Shown here piece by piece: positions 1-7,094 of a stretch of DNA of 34,863 nt. A program made the position numbers and the translations under genes. The first letter of the stretch is position 1. Each line of letters begins with the position of its first letter. Source of the DNA: Bacteroidota bacterium (lineage in GTDB: Bacteria > Bacteroidota > Bacteroidia > UKL13-3). The notes beneath the pieces were generated by a model, which made no database searches, had not been told where the DNA came from, and was given only the letters and a program-made list of their open reading frames with translations. The stretch spans positions 1 through 34,863 of the forward strand of contig CANGGG010000032.1 of the NCBI GenBank assembly GCA_947453415.1, in the 5' to 3' direction.

Positions 1-911
1 CAAAAGTGCTTTACTTTACGGCAAATCCTAATAGTGAAGCTGAAATAGTAAGTGTAACTTTAAGTCCATTGAGCAACGCTCGTAAATTAGTTTTTGATTA
101 TAATTTTGCAGAATTGGCAATCAAAGGAAGAGGAGTTCAAGGCAATACATTATCAAAATATTTAGTAAAATCAATTAAGCAAAAAACCAAAGGAATTAGC
201 ACCATTGGTGGAAGAAATATTTGGTATGACGATGTAATAGGTAGGTTAAATAGTGATGGAAGAGGTAAATCAATTGGAAGTTATACCAACGATGATTTGA
301 TTTTGGTGATTTATAAAGATGGAAATTATGAATTAACAAATTTTGAACTAACCAATCATTATGACGCTCCGCACGTTTTGTTTATTAATAAATTTAAAGC
401 AGATAGACCTTTAAGTGCCGTTTATTATGATGCGAAGCAAAAAACATATTATGTAAAACGATTTTTGATAGAAACTAAAACCATTAATTCTAAATTTTTA
501 TTTATAACTGAAGGTGATAAAAATATGTGCTTAGTAGCTACTGATTTAAAGTTGCCGGAAATTACTTTATTAACTGGAAAAACTAAAAAAGATTCAACCG
601 AACAAACCATCAATTTAGCTGAATTTATTGACGTAAAAGGTTGGAAAGCCATAGGTAATAAATTAGGAAGTAATGAAATTTTAAGCATTGAATTAATAGC
701 TGCTGAAGAAGAAATAGAGGAAGAAATAAAACAGGAAGAAAATATTGAAGATGCAATTATTCAAGCCGAATTATTCAATGATGAATTTATAAAAGAAGAG
801 CAAGAGTTGGTGAAAAAATTATTGGCAGATGATGAGGAAGATGAAAAACCAGCTGTTCCAAAAGTGAAGAAAAAAATAATTACTAAACCCGATCAACCTA
901 CTTTATTTTAA
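1..911 (+). CDS. DNA gyrase/topoisomerase IV subunit A, C-terminal part (5' end outside window)
   Basis: The reading frame is open from the window edge and ends at TAA 909-911, so the GTG at 6 is an internal codon and the N-terminal catalytic part lies upstream. About 300 residues are visible. They resemble the C-terminal DNA-wrapping beta-pinwheel of type IIA topoisomerase A subunits, with degenerate repeats of the type 'KGRGVQG', 'GRLNSDGRGKSIG' and 'DLILVIYKDGNYELTNF'. An acidic tail (about residues 235-285) is followed by a Lys-rich end closing in 'PTLF', a common ending in Bacteroidota topo IV A subunits. The family introduces double-strand breaks and passes DNA through them together with the GyrB/ParE ATPase subunit. 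I favour ParC-type topo IV over GyrA because the gyrase GyrA-box is not evident, but the N-terminus would be needed to decide. Confidence 0.85.
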   Translation, partial: KVLYFTANPNSEAEIVSVTLSPLSNARKLVFDYNFAELAIKGRGVQGNTLSKYLVKSIKQKTKGISTIGGRNIWYDDVIGRLNSDGRGKSIGSYTNDDLILVIYKDGNYELTNFELTNHYDAPHVLFINKFKADRPLSAVYYDAKQKTYYVKRFLIETKTINSKFLFITEGDKNMCLVATDLKLPEITLLTGKTKKDSTEQTINLAEFIDVKGWKAIGNKLGSNEILSIELIAAEEEIEEEIKQEENIEDAIIQAELFNDEFIKEEQELVKKLLADDEEDEKPAVPKVKKKIITKPDQPTLF

Positions 912-921
912 ATAAATTACC

Positions 922-1623
922 ATGCACGAAGAAAAACATTTTGAAGGCAGCCAATTGGTTCGCGATATAGTTATAGGAATGAGTGATGGTTTAACTGTTC
1001 CTTTTGCTTTAGCAGCGGGTTTAAGTGGCGCTGCTAATGCTGCCAACATAGGGAATAACATTATTGTAACTGCAGGCATTGCTGAAATTGTGGCTGGAAG
1101 TATAGCCATGGGTTTGGGCGGATATTTAGCAGGGAAAACAGAAATAGATCATTATAAAAGTGAGTTGCAGCGCGAGTATTTTGAAGTAGATAATTATCCT
1201 GAAAGAGAAAAACAAGAAGTAGCTGAAGTTTTTGCTGATTATGGTTTAAGTATTGAGCATCAAAATTTGATTGTTGACGATATTTCAAAAGATAAAGACC
1301 GTTGGGTTGATTTTATGATGAAATTTGAACTTGGACTTGAAAAACCAAATTTGAATGCTGCTAGAAATAGTGCTGCGGCAATTGGTATTGCTTATATTGT
1401 TGGAGGAATTATTCCATTGTCTGCATACTTTCCCATTTTTGGTTTAAGTACCAATGCTGCATTAATTTATAGTTGTATCATTACAGCCATTAGCCTTTTT
1501 ATATTTGGATATTTTAAAACAAAAATAATCGGTCAGCCTCCTGTTTTTGGAGCTTTTAAAGTTTTAGGAATTGGTGCAGCTGCAGCCGCAAGTGCATATT
1601 TTATAGCTCATCTATTGGTTTAA
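922..1623 (+). CDS. VIT1/CCC1-family Fe2+/Mn2+ transporter
   Basis: A 233-aa membrane protein of the vacuolar iron transporter (VIT/CCC1) family, which moves Fe2+ or Mn2+, generally out of the cytoplasm, and protects against metal overload. The family signature 'GMSDGLTVPFALAAGLSG' is at residues 19-36. A second small-residue helix follows ('EIVAGSIAMGLGGYLAGKTE', about 55-74), then a charged cytoplasmic metal-binding region (about 75-150) rich in Glu, Asp and Met, then three C-terminal hydrophobic helices. Length and helix pattern are typical of bacterial members. It starts 10 bp after the topoisomerase gene and is followed after 1 bp by the next gene, so co-transcription is likely. Metal specificity cannot be read from the sequence. 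Confidence 0.9.
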   Translation: MHEEKHFEGSQLVRDIVIGMSDGLTVPFALAAGLSGAANAANIGNNIIVTAGIAEIVAGSIAMGLGGYLAGKTEIDHYKSELQREYFEVDNYPEREKQEVAEVFADYGLSIEHQNLIVDDISKDKDRWVDFMMKFELGLEKPNLNAARNSAAAIGIAYIVGGIIPLSAYFPIFGLSTNAALIYSCIITAISLFIFGYFKTKIIGQPPVFGAFKVLGIGAAAAASAYFIAHLLV

Positions 1624-1624
1624 A

Positions 1625-2104
1625 ATGATTAGAAATTATTTACTTATTTTCATTATTATTTTTGCGATAAAACAATCGTTTTGCCAGCAAATTGCTATTG
1701 GTACCATCAGTTCAAATGATAAAATTGAAATGAACGATAAAAGCAAACGAGCATTGAAAGTTGCCTATTTGCGTACGTTTGGAGATGGAAGAAAATTGGA
1801 TACTTTTTTTATTGATAAAGTAGGTCAGGTAAAATATTTAATTTTATTAGGTTCCAAAGTAAATGTAAAAAGTAAATCAGCAGTAAGTATTACTATAGTA
1901 AATAATACCGTTCATTTAAATTCAAATTCAGAAATGAAAACTTGCAGTAATGGTGCTTGTGCTGAGTGTAATTTTTTTACAGAAAACAATAAAGTTGTTG
2001 CTTGTAAATGTGAATCAAATGGTTCAATTAGTAACCATTGTACTTATAAAATTAACGATGGAAATTATTTTTACTCTTTAGTCTCAAAAATTATTGAGGA
2101 GTAA
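1625..2104 (+). CDS. secreted Cys-rich hypothetical protein
   Basis: A 159-aa protein I do not recognise. The N-terminus (residues 1-20) is a clear signal peptide with a long Ile/Phe-rich core, cleaved probably after 'SFC' or 'CQQ', so the mature protein is periplasmic or exported. The middle is hydrophilic with beta character. The C-terminal third has six cysteines (about residues 107, 112, 115, 127, 129 and 139) in a compact cluster, suggesting disulfide bonds or metal binding. It begins 1 bp after the VIT-family transporter stop and probably shares its mRNA. That proximity makes a metal-related role possible, but this is only a guess from context. Confidence 0.6.
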   Translation: MIRNYLLIFIIIFAIKQSFCQQIAIGTISSNDKIEMNDKSKRALKVAYLRTFGDGRKLDTFFIDKVGQVKYLILLGSKVNVKSKSAVSITIVNNTVHLNSNSEMKTCSNGACAECNFFTENNKVVACKCESNGSISNHCTYKINDGNYFYSLVSKIIEE

Positions 2105-2157
2105 TTAAACGTAAAAAATATATTAAGCTTAATCCTTATGTTTTATTGGAATTTAAA

Positions 2158-2748
2158 ATGCAAAAAATAGGTATTACTGGAAGTATTGGATCGGGTAAAA
2201 GTATCGTATGTAAAATATTTGAACAGCTTGGTGTGCCAATATATAATGCCGATGAAAGAGCAAAATTACTAATGATTTCGAATGCTGAAATTATTAGAAA
2301 AGTAAAATTGCTTTTTGGTCATGAAAGTTACACAGAAACAGGCGAACTGAACCGAAAGCATATTTCAAATATTGCATTTAATAACAAAAATTTATTAACT
2401 CAATTGAATCAAATTGTTCATCCAATAGTTTTTAAAGATTTTGACAATTGGATTCTAGCAAAAGAGCAGTTAAACATTAAATACATTATAAAAGAAGCGG
2501 CATTAATGTTTGAAACGGATAGTTATAAAAAAATAGATAAATTTATAGTTGTAACTGCTCCAATGGAATTAAGAATTAACAGAACCATGCAAAGAGATTC
2601 CATTTCAAAAGAACAAGTAATATCAAGAATGAATAATCAATTGAGCCAAGAAGAGAAACTAGCTAATGCTGATTATGAAATAATAAATGATGAGCAAATT
2701 TCACTCATTGAACAAGTTTATACTTTGCATCAGCAATTAAATAAATAA
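2158..2748 (+). CDS. coaE: dephospho-CoA kinase
   Basis: CoaE phosphorylates the 3' hydroxyl of dephospho-CoA with ATP, the last step of coenzyme A synthesis in the cytoplasm. The protein begins 'MQKIGITGSIGSGKS', containing the P-loop GxxxSGKS, and continues with the conserved 'NADERAKLL' segment that contacts dephospho-CoA, 'HPIVFKDF', and 'APMELRINRTMQRD' in the lid/adenine-binding region. At 196 aa it has the normal length. The ATG at 2158 is preferred to an in-frame TTG at 2146 because the family starts directly at the beta strand before the P-loop. It lies 53 bp downstream of the Cys-rich protein gene and probably ends the unit that begins with the topoisomerase. Confidence 0.93.
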   Translation: MQKIGITGSIGSGKSIVCKIFEQLGVPIYNADERAKLLMISNAEIIRKVKLLFGHESYTETGELNRKHISNIAFNNKNLLTQLNQIVHPIVFKDFDNWILAKEQLNIKYIIKEAALMFETDSYKKIDKFIVVTAPMELRINRTMQRDSISKEQVISRMNNQLSQEEKLANADYEIINDEQISLIEQVYTLHQQLNK

Positions 2749-3128
2749 GAAAAATATTTTTCAATTACTTCAATTTTTGTTTTTTAATTTTAAAACATTT
2801 GATTTCAAATTAATTTTATATTTAATGCAATAAATTAACACAAGAAATAATAGATTTTAGTGCATTTTTAATTCCAACAAACAATATTATTAAATTAAAT
2901 AAAATTGAAATATTTTCATTTAATTATCTCTCTATTTATTCTAAAAATTTTATTCTATTAATACTTATTATTTCTTTTTAGTAATAAAATATCAGCTTTT
3001 CAAATCATTATTATATTTTATTCCTGTTTTTAAAATCAATGATTTACATGCTATTATTAAACTATATTTTTTTATTAATTAATATGTTTTGATGGATTAA
3101 TTGCATAAAATTTTGATTAGAATTGAAT

Positions 3129-3142
3129 TTGACTATTATCAT
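3129..3142. promoter_or_regulatory. FNR/CRP-type operator-like palindrome (box 1)
   Basis: TTGACTATTATCAT matches the FNR-family consensus TTGAT-N4-ATCAA at 8 of 10 fixed positions. Its centre (3135.5) is 58.5 bp upstream of the last base of the -7 TTTG at 3194, identical to the spacing of box 2 and its promoter in front of the second operon. This puts it near -62 to -65 of the inferred start, the class I activator position for CRP/FNR proteins. Confidence 0.6.
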
Positions 3143-3166
3143 TTATACATCATCCTACAGTCATAT

Positions 3167-3194
3167 TTTGGTCATTAGATGTTGCTCACCTTTG
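3167..3194 (+). promoter_or_regulatory. promoter of the haem-lipoprotein operon
   Basis: A -33-like TTTG (3167-3170) and a -7 element CACCTTTG (3187-3194), close to the Bacteroidota form TAnnTTTG. The sequence around the -7 element (CACCTTTGTGAGGTAA) matches 13 of 16 bases of the corresponding sequence at 6055-6070 before the second redox operon. The expected transcript starts near 3200, about 37 nt before the first ATG. Confidence 0.6.
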
Positions 3195-3236
3195 TGAGGT
3201 AATTTTAAACAAAAAACAATTAAAATATCAAACATC

Positions 3237-4556
3237 ATGAAAAAAAAGTATTTCTATGGAGCTGTAATTTTAGCATCAATGTTAAGTTTCAGCTGTAAAC
3301 AAACAGATCAAATAGTAGATACCAATGTAACACCTGGACCAGAAATAGCTGCTCCCTCAGTAAATGAACTATTCACTTATTATGGTGCACCATCCGATCC
3401 TACCAACGCGCAAGTATTAGATGCCATGTGGGCAAAAGCTGAAGTGTTAACAGTTACTGCAACTGTGCCAAATCCAGCACCACCAAAATTGTTTCAAGGA
3501 TATTGGGGTAATACTTATAATGTAAGTTTAAAATCAATAACTGATACCATCGGTGGAAATATTTATTTCTTAGCAGAATGGAATGATCCTACAAAAGGAA
3601 TGGATCAAGCTCCATATTATTTCAATAGTACAACTCATCTTTGGGCAAAAGAATCAAGTAATCCGGTATATGATACTATTAATGGGGTGATGACTCGTAA
3701 AGGTTTTAACGAAGATAAGTTTGGCATTTTATGGAATATTTCAAGTGCAGAATTTGCAGCACAGTCATGTTATGGTACTTGCCATACTTATTATAGCTCA
3801 GCTACAAATCCTAACACTGGAACTGGAAACCATTGGACAAAAAGTTATTTAGATAAAGTTGACCAATGGCATTTCTATATGATGCGTGGAAATTATTATA
3901 AACAATGTTCAGATGAATTTCAAGATGATGGATATAGCGGTGCAAGTCCAACAACTTATACAGCTAGTGCTACTAATGGTCGTCACGTAGATGCAATTGG
4001 AAGTACCGCTTCAAGTAAAGGAACTTATAACAATGCTCAAACATTGAAACTTTCGAATAAAACTACAGTGAGTACTTCAGTTCCATTATGGATTTATTTA
4101 AATCCAACTGGTGATCAAATTTATTATATGTTGGATAAAGATACTTTGAATACTACAAATGCAAAATTTATTTTGTCTGTAGATTCAATGGGAGTTTTAT
4201 CTTATGGAAGTTCAAGAGGCGGAAGCGTTGAGGGAACAATTGATCCAAATGCATCAACAGATTATGCGCAACGTCCAAACAGTGTTTTACCAATTAAAAC
4301 ATTCCCAAGTTTAATTGTGTCTGCATATGAAGGTGGAAGAGCAGATGTTGGTGGATATACTTATCATGATGGTACAAAATGGCATATGATTTTCTCTAGA
4401 AAATTAAAAACTGGTGATATGTTAAATCAAGATGTTGATTTCTCAGATCGCGCTGATAAACAATTTGGAATTGGTTTCTTTGATAATGCAAACAACCAAC
4501 ATGCCATTTGCCCAGGATTAGTATTAAAATTCAAAAAACCAGTTTTATCTAAATAA
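3237..4556 (+). CDS. ethylbenzene-dehydrogenase-related haem-binding lipoprotein
   Basis: A 439-aa lipoprotein. Residues 1-20 are a signal peptide ending in the lipobox 'LSFSC', so Cys20 should be lipidated and the protein anchored facing the periplasm or the cell surface. Residues about 85-420 look like the EB_dh family, a beta-sandwich haem domain first known from the gamma subunit of ethylbenzene dehydrogenase. Typical blocks are 'IYFLAEWNDPT' (109-119), 'EDKFGILWNIS' (159-169) and 'DKVDQWHFYMMRGN' (206-219). A covalent haem motif is present in expanded form, CYGTCH at 178-183 (CX3CH). It is first in an operon with a cytochrome-like lipoprotein (25 bp gap) and a beta-barrel. Electron transfer is the likely role; the redox partner and any substrate are unknown. 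No catalytic alpha or Fe-S beta subunit of the ethylbenzene dehydrogenase type lies beside it. Confidence 0.8.
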   Translation: MKKKYFYGAVILASMLSFSCKQTDQIVDTNVTPGPEIAAPSVNELFTYYGAPSDPTNAQVLDAMWAKAEVLTVTATVPNPAPPKLFQGYWGNTYNVSLKSITDTIGGNIYFLAEWNDPTKGMDQAPYYFNSTTHLWAKESSNPVYDTINGVMTRKGFNEDKFGILWNISSAEFAAQSCYGTCHTYYSSATNPNTGTGNHWTKSYLDKVDQWHFYMMRGNYYKQCSDEFQDDGYSGASPTTYTASATNGRHVDAIGSTASSKGTYNNAQTLKLSNKTTVSTSVPLWIYLNPTGDQIYYMLDKDTLNTTNAKFILSVDSMGVLSYGSSRGGSVEGTIDPNASTDYAQRPNSVLPIKTFPSLIVSAYEGGRADVGGYTYHDGTKWHMIFSRKLKTGDMLNQDVDFSDRADKQFGIGFFDNANNQHAICPGLVLKFKKPVLSK

Positions 4557-4581
4557 TTAAACCCAATTAATTTTCAAGATT

Positions 4582-4992
4582 ATGTCAAGAAAAATAGCAA
4601 TTGGGTTATTACTAGCAAGCACCATTGTTTTATTTGGAATGTACAGTTGCACCAAGGACGTAACTGTAATCATTGAACCCTCACTAAGTTCAATACCCAC
4701 CAATAAAACAATCAGTTTTGCAAGTGATATAGTCCCAATCATATCAAAAAGTTGTGCAATGACTGGTTGTCATGTAACAGGAGGAAAATCTCCCGATTTA
4801 TCAGAGGGAAAAGCATTTGGATCTTTAAGTAGTGGAGGTTATTTAAATATTGCTAATCCTAAAAGTAGTAAAATATATCTTTCATTAACAGGCAAAGGAG
4901 GTTTACTTATGCCAATTGGTTCAGTCAATAACCCATCAAATTTAAATAATTTGATACTAATGTGGGTTCAACAAGGTGCCAAAAACAATTAA
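4582..4992 (+). CDS. small c-type-cytochrome-like lipoprotein with CX4CH motif
   Basis: A 136-aa lipoprotein. The signal peptide ends in 'GMYSC' with lipidated Cys23. The mature part resembles a single cytochrome c fold with the expanded haem motif CAMTGCH at 58-64 (CX4CH), and 'GGLLMP' at 107-111 offers Met110 as a sixth ligand. The C-terminus 'NLILMWVQQGAKNN' is the terminal helix usual for class I cytochromes ('W...GA'). Proteins with CxxxGCH motifs of this kind occur in Bacteroidota and Planctomycetota. It sits 25 bp after the EB_dh lipoprotein and 11 bp before the beta-barrel gene, so all three should share one mRNA. Single-electron transfer at a membrane surface is inferred. Confidence 0.75.
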   Translation: MSRKIAIGLLLASTIVLFGMYSCTKDVTVIIEPSLSSIPTNKTISFASDIVPIISKSCAMTGCHVTGGKSPDLSEGKAFGSLSSGGYLNIANPKSSKIYLSLTGKGGLLMPIGSVNNPSNLNNLILMWVQQGAKNN

Positions 4993-5003
4993 ATAATATT
5001 TAT

Positions 5004-5906
5004 ATGAAAAGCGAAAGAATAAATAAAATAGGCATTCAGAAAATTAAATTACTAATCATATTTAGTTTTCTGTTAAACATAGCCTTCAATGCAAATGCAC
5101 AAGAAGCTTTACCTAAACCCGAGCCTGTAAAATACACTTTTGAAGGAAATTATATGGGCGATAATCAAACAACAAGTTCTTTGTTTAAAAACAGTTTAGA
5201 ATTTATAATTCAACATCGTTTTGGAACAGTGAATAATGGATACAAAGATTTTTATGGCATTTATGCTCCATCTAATATTAGATTAGGTTTGAATTATGGA
5301 ATAACCAAAGACCTAATGATTGGTGCTGGATTCTGTAAAGACCGTTTGTTATGGGATGGAAATATTAAATATGCTATCATTAAACAAACGCCAAAACGAT
5401 CCCCTGTTAGTGTTTCCTATTATGCAAATTTTGCAGTAGATACAAGAGATGGAAAAGAAGTTACTTTTGTAAGTGATTTAGATAGGGTTTCATACTTTAA
5501 TCAAATACTTATTTCTAGAAAAATAAATAAGCATTTGTCATTACAAGTTGCTCCTAGTTATACTCATTTAAATAATGTAGTTGGTTACATTTCAAATAAA
5601 GAAGTTAAACCAACAATGTTAAACGATCATTTTGCAATAAGCTTTTTGGGTCGTTATAAATTATCGAGTGTAATGTCAATATTTGCTAATTATGACCAAC
5701 CATTAACTGTTCATCCCAAAAATAATTCACAACCTAATATTTCGTTTGGCTTAGAGATGAGTACTGGTTCACATACATTCCAAGTTTTTGCAGGAAATTA
5801 TAGTTATATTTTACAACAAAATAATAATTATTACAATATGAACGACTACAATGCTGGTCAGTTTTTAATTGGATTTAACATTACCCGTAGATGGGATTTT
5901 GAATAG
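5004..5906 (+). CDS. DUF5777-type outer-membrane beta-barrel protein
   Basis: A 300-aa protein with a signal peptide (residues 1-33, ending 'NANAQ'), followed by alternating amphipathic strands with turns such as 'HRFGTVNNGYKDFYG', 'NIRLGLNYGITKDLMIGAG' and 'HTFQVFAGNYSYILQQN'. It ends in aromatic/hydrophobic strands ('QFLIGFNITRRWDFE'), as expected for an outer-membrane barrel. The overall pattern matches DUF5777. A longer frame starts at 4962 inside the previous gene, but the ATG at 5004, 11 bp after the upstream stop, gives a proper signal peptide. It is the last gene of the operon before the hairpin at 5934. DUF5777 proteins have no established function. Together with two lipid-anchored haem proteins, a role at the outer membrane in the same electron pathway is plausible. 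Confidence 0.75.
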   Translation: MKSERINKIGIQKIKLLIIFSFLLNIAFNANAQEALPKPEPVKYTFEGNYMGDNQTTSSLFKNSLEFIIQHRFGTVNNGYKDFYGIYAPSNIRLGLNYGITKDLMIGAGFCKDRLLWDGNIKYAIIKQTPKRSPVSVSYYANFAVDTRDGKEVTFVSDLDRVSYFNQILISRKINKHLSLQVAPSYTHLNNVVGYISNKEVKPTMLNDHFAISFLGRYKLSSVMSIFANYDQPLTVHPKNNSQPNISFGLEMSTGSHTFQVFAGNYSYILQQNNNYYNMNDYNAGQFLIGFNITRRWDFE

Positions 5907-5933
5907 TAAATAGTTAGTTTTTTTTTGAAAGAG

Positions 5934-5962
5934 AGCAGTCAAATTTTTGGCTGCTTTTTTTT
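5934..5962 (+). terminator. Rho-independent terminator after the beta-barrel gene
   Basis: AGCAG-T-CAAA pairs with TTTG-G-CTGCT (5934-5955, one G-T wobble, short T loop), followed directly by a run of T to 5962. It separates the haem-lipoprotein operon from the Fe-S/NrfD operon. Confidence 0.8.
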
Positions 5963-5974
5963 AATTTTTTTTAA

Positions 5975-5988
5975 GTGACCATAGTCAT
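5975..5988. promoter_or_regulatory. second FNR/CRP-type palindrome upstream of the Fe-S operon (box 3)
   Basis: GTGACCATAGTCAT contains the perfect inverted repeat TGAC-N4-GTCA. Its centre (5981.5) is 22 bp, about two helical turns, upstream of box 2. The half-sites resemble those of boxes 1 and 2. It may be a second binding site for the same regulator. Confidence 0.45.
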
Positions 5989-5996
5989 TGCATTAA

Positions 5997-6010
5997 TTGA
6001 AAACTGTCAA
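5997..6010. promoter_or_regulatory. FNR/CRP-type operator-like palindrome (box 2)
   Basis: TTGAAAACTGTCAA is a perfect TTGA-N6-TCAA palindrome, matching the FNR consensus TTGAT-N4-ATCAA at 8 of 10 fixed positions. Its centre (6003.5) is 58.5 bp from the last base of the -7 TTTG (6062), exactly as for box 1 at the other operon. Confidence 0.6.
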
Positions 6011-6033
6011 GAAAGCGAGTGCCTCCAATCATT

Positions 6034-6062
6034 TTTGAAAAACCATTCACTTTACATCTTTG
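6034..6062 (+). promoter_or_regulatory. promoter of the Fe-S/NrfD operon
   Basis: A -33 TTTG (6034-6037), a 17-bp spacer and the -7 element CATCTTTG (6055-6062). The surrounding CATCTTTGTAAGGCAA is nearly the same as at the haem-lipoprotein promoter. Transcription should start near 6068, leaving a leader of about 70 nt. Confidence 0.6.
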
Positions 6063-6139
6063 TAAGGCAAAATAACATTTTCTATTAAGTAATATTTTAA
6101 GTAAAAATCAAAAAAATAATTATCAAACATATTTTGATT

Positions 6140-7075
6140 ATGAAAAACGAAAACGAAGAATCAAGTAGGAGGAATTTCTTAAAAATTGGCTTATTATCAA
6201 GCGGTGCTGTAATAGCAGGTGCAAGTATAATAAGTGCAATTACAAAGGAGGAAAGTAAAGAAACAGGTAAAAGGGTAAAGGTTTTAACAGCGGATGGTAA
6301 ATTAATAGAAGTTGACAGTTCACATATTCTAAATGGTAAATTCGAAGATATTGCAAAACGTGAAATTAGAGATGGAATAGATGGTAGAAAGTTTGTAATG
6401 GTTATTGATTTGGCTCGATGTGCAAATGAAAGAAAATGTATTACAGGTTGTCAAAAAATGCATTTTAAACAATCACCAACTGAATGGATTAAAGTAAAAA
6501 AAATGCAAGATACTGCATCCACCGCTCCCTATTGGATGCCTCAGCCATGCTTTCATTGCGATAATCCACCATGTACAAAAGTTTGCCCTGTAGATGCCAC
6601 TTTTAAACGTAAAGATGGTATTGTTTTAATTGATAATGATAGATGCATTGGATGTCGTTTTTGTATGGCTGCTTGTCCTTATAATTCTCGTTCATTTAAT
6701 TGGGGCGAAAATTGGGGGCAATCTCACGAACAAGCCGTTGCAAGTTGTAATTCACATTACACGCCTGAAACTAGCACACCTTCCAAAATGGGAACTGTAG
6801 AAAAATGTGATTTTTGTCCAGATATGGTAAAAGAAGGCAAATTACCTGATTGTGTAACTTCATGTCCTAATGGAACAATATTTTATGGTGATGCAAATGA
6901 AGACACTGTGTCTAATGGTGAAGAAACATTTAGATTAAGTGAACTTATTAAAAATCGTGCTGGTTATCGTTTTATGGAAGAATTAGGAACAGAGCCACGT
7001 GTTTATTATTTACCTCCAGTAAAACGTAATTTTCCTTTCGAAGATGATCTTGAAGTTCATAATACTCACGAATAA
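6140..7075 (+). CDS. Tat-exported 4x[4Fe-4S] ferredoxin-like subunit (NrfC/PsrB/DmsB family)
   Basis: A 311-aa periplasmic electron-transfer protein. The N-terminus has a twin-arginine motif 'SRRNFLK' (residues 9-15) before a hydrophobic stretch, so it is exported folded by Tat. Four cysteine groups follow: 94/100/104, 137/140/145/149, 169/172/175/179 and 223/226/238/242. In NrfC/DmsB proteins these bind four [4Fe-4S] clusters in a cross-paired way. The first group lacks the usual CxxC spacing (Cx5Cx3C). Such subunits take electrons from, or give them to, an NrfD-type membrane partner, here encoded 19 bp downstream. The ATG at 6140 is preferred to an upstream TTG at 6134. The usual molybdopterin catalytic partner is not encoded in the window. 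Confidence 0.88.
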   Translation: MKNENEESSRRNFLKIGLLSSGAVIAGASIISAITKEESKETGKRVKVLTADGKLIEVDSSHILNGKFEDIAKREIRDGIDGRKFVMVIDLARCANERKCITGCQKMHFKQSPTEWIKVKKMQDTASTAPYWMPQPCFHCDNPPCTKVCPVDATFKRKDGIVLIDNDRCIGCRFCMAACPYNSRSFNWGENWGQSHEQAVASCNSHYTPETSTPSKMGTVEKCDFCPDMVKEGKLPDCVTSCPNGTIFYGDANEDTVSNGEETFRLSELIKNRAGYRFMEELGTEPRVYYLPPVKRNFPFEDDLEVHNTHE

Positions 7076-7094
7076 TTAAAAAAAAACAATTAAA

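Larger units (their letters stand above)
2749..3236. other. 488-bp AT-rich intergenic region without genes
   Basis: No open frame with coding character and no RNA-like fold was seen in 2749-3110. The stretch is made mostly of A/T runs and includes a 14-bp A/T palindrome, GAAAAATATTTTTC, just after coaE. The last 110 bases hold the FNR-like box and promoter of the haem-lipoprotein operon, listed separately. Confidence 0.6.

Noticed and set aside
2146-2157. TTG start for coaE giving four extra residues
   Set aside because: CoaE proteins begin directly at the strand before the P-loop; the ATG at 2158 fits.
2749-2762. Palindrome GAAAAATATTTTTC after coaE as a terminator
   Set aside because: The stem is A/T apart from its closing pair and has no loop; such palindromes are expected by chance in so AT-rich a gap.
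4962-5003. Longer start of the beta-barrel gene overlapping the small cytochrome-like gene
   Set aside because: The extension would push the signal peptide 14 residues inward; the ATG at 5004 gives a normal export signal and does not overlap.
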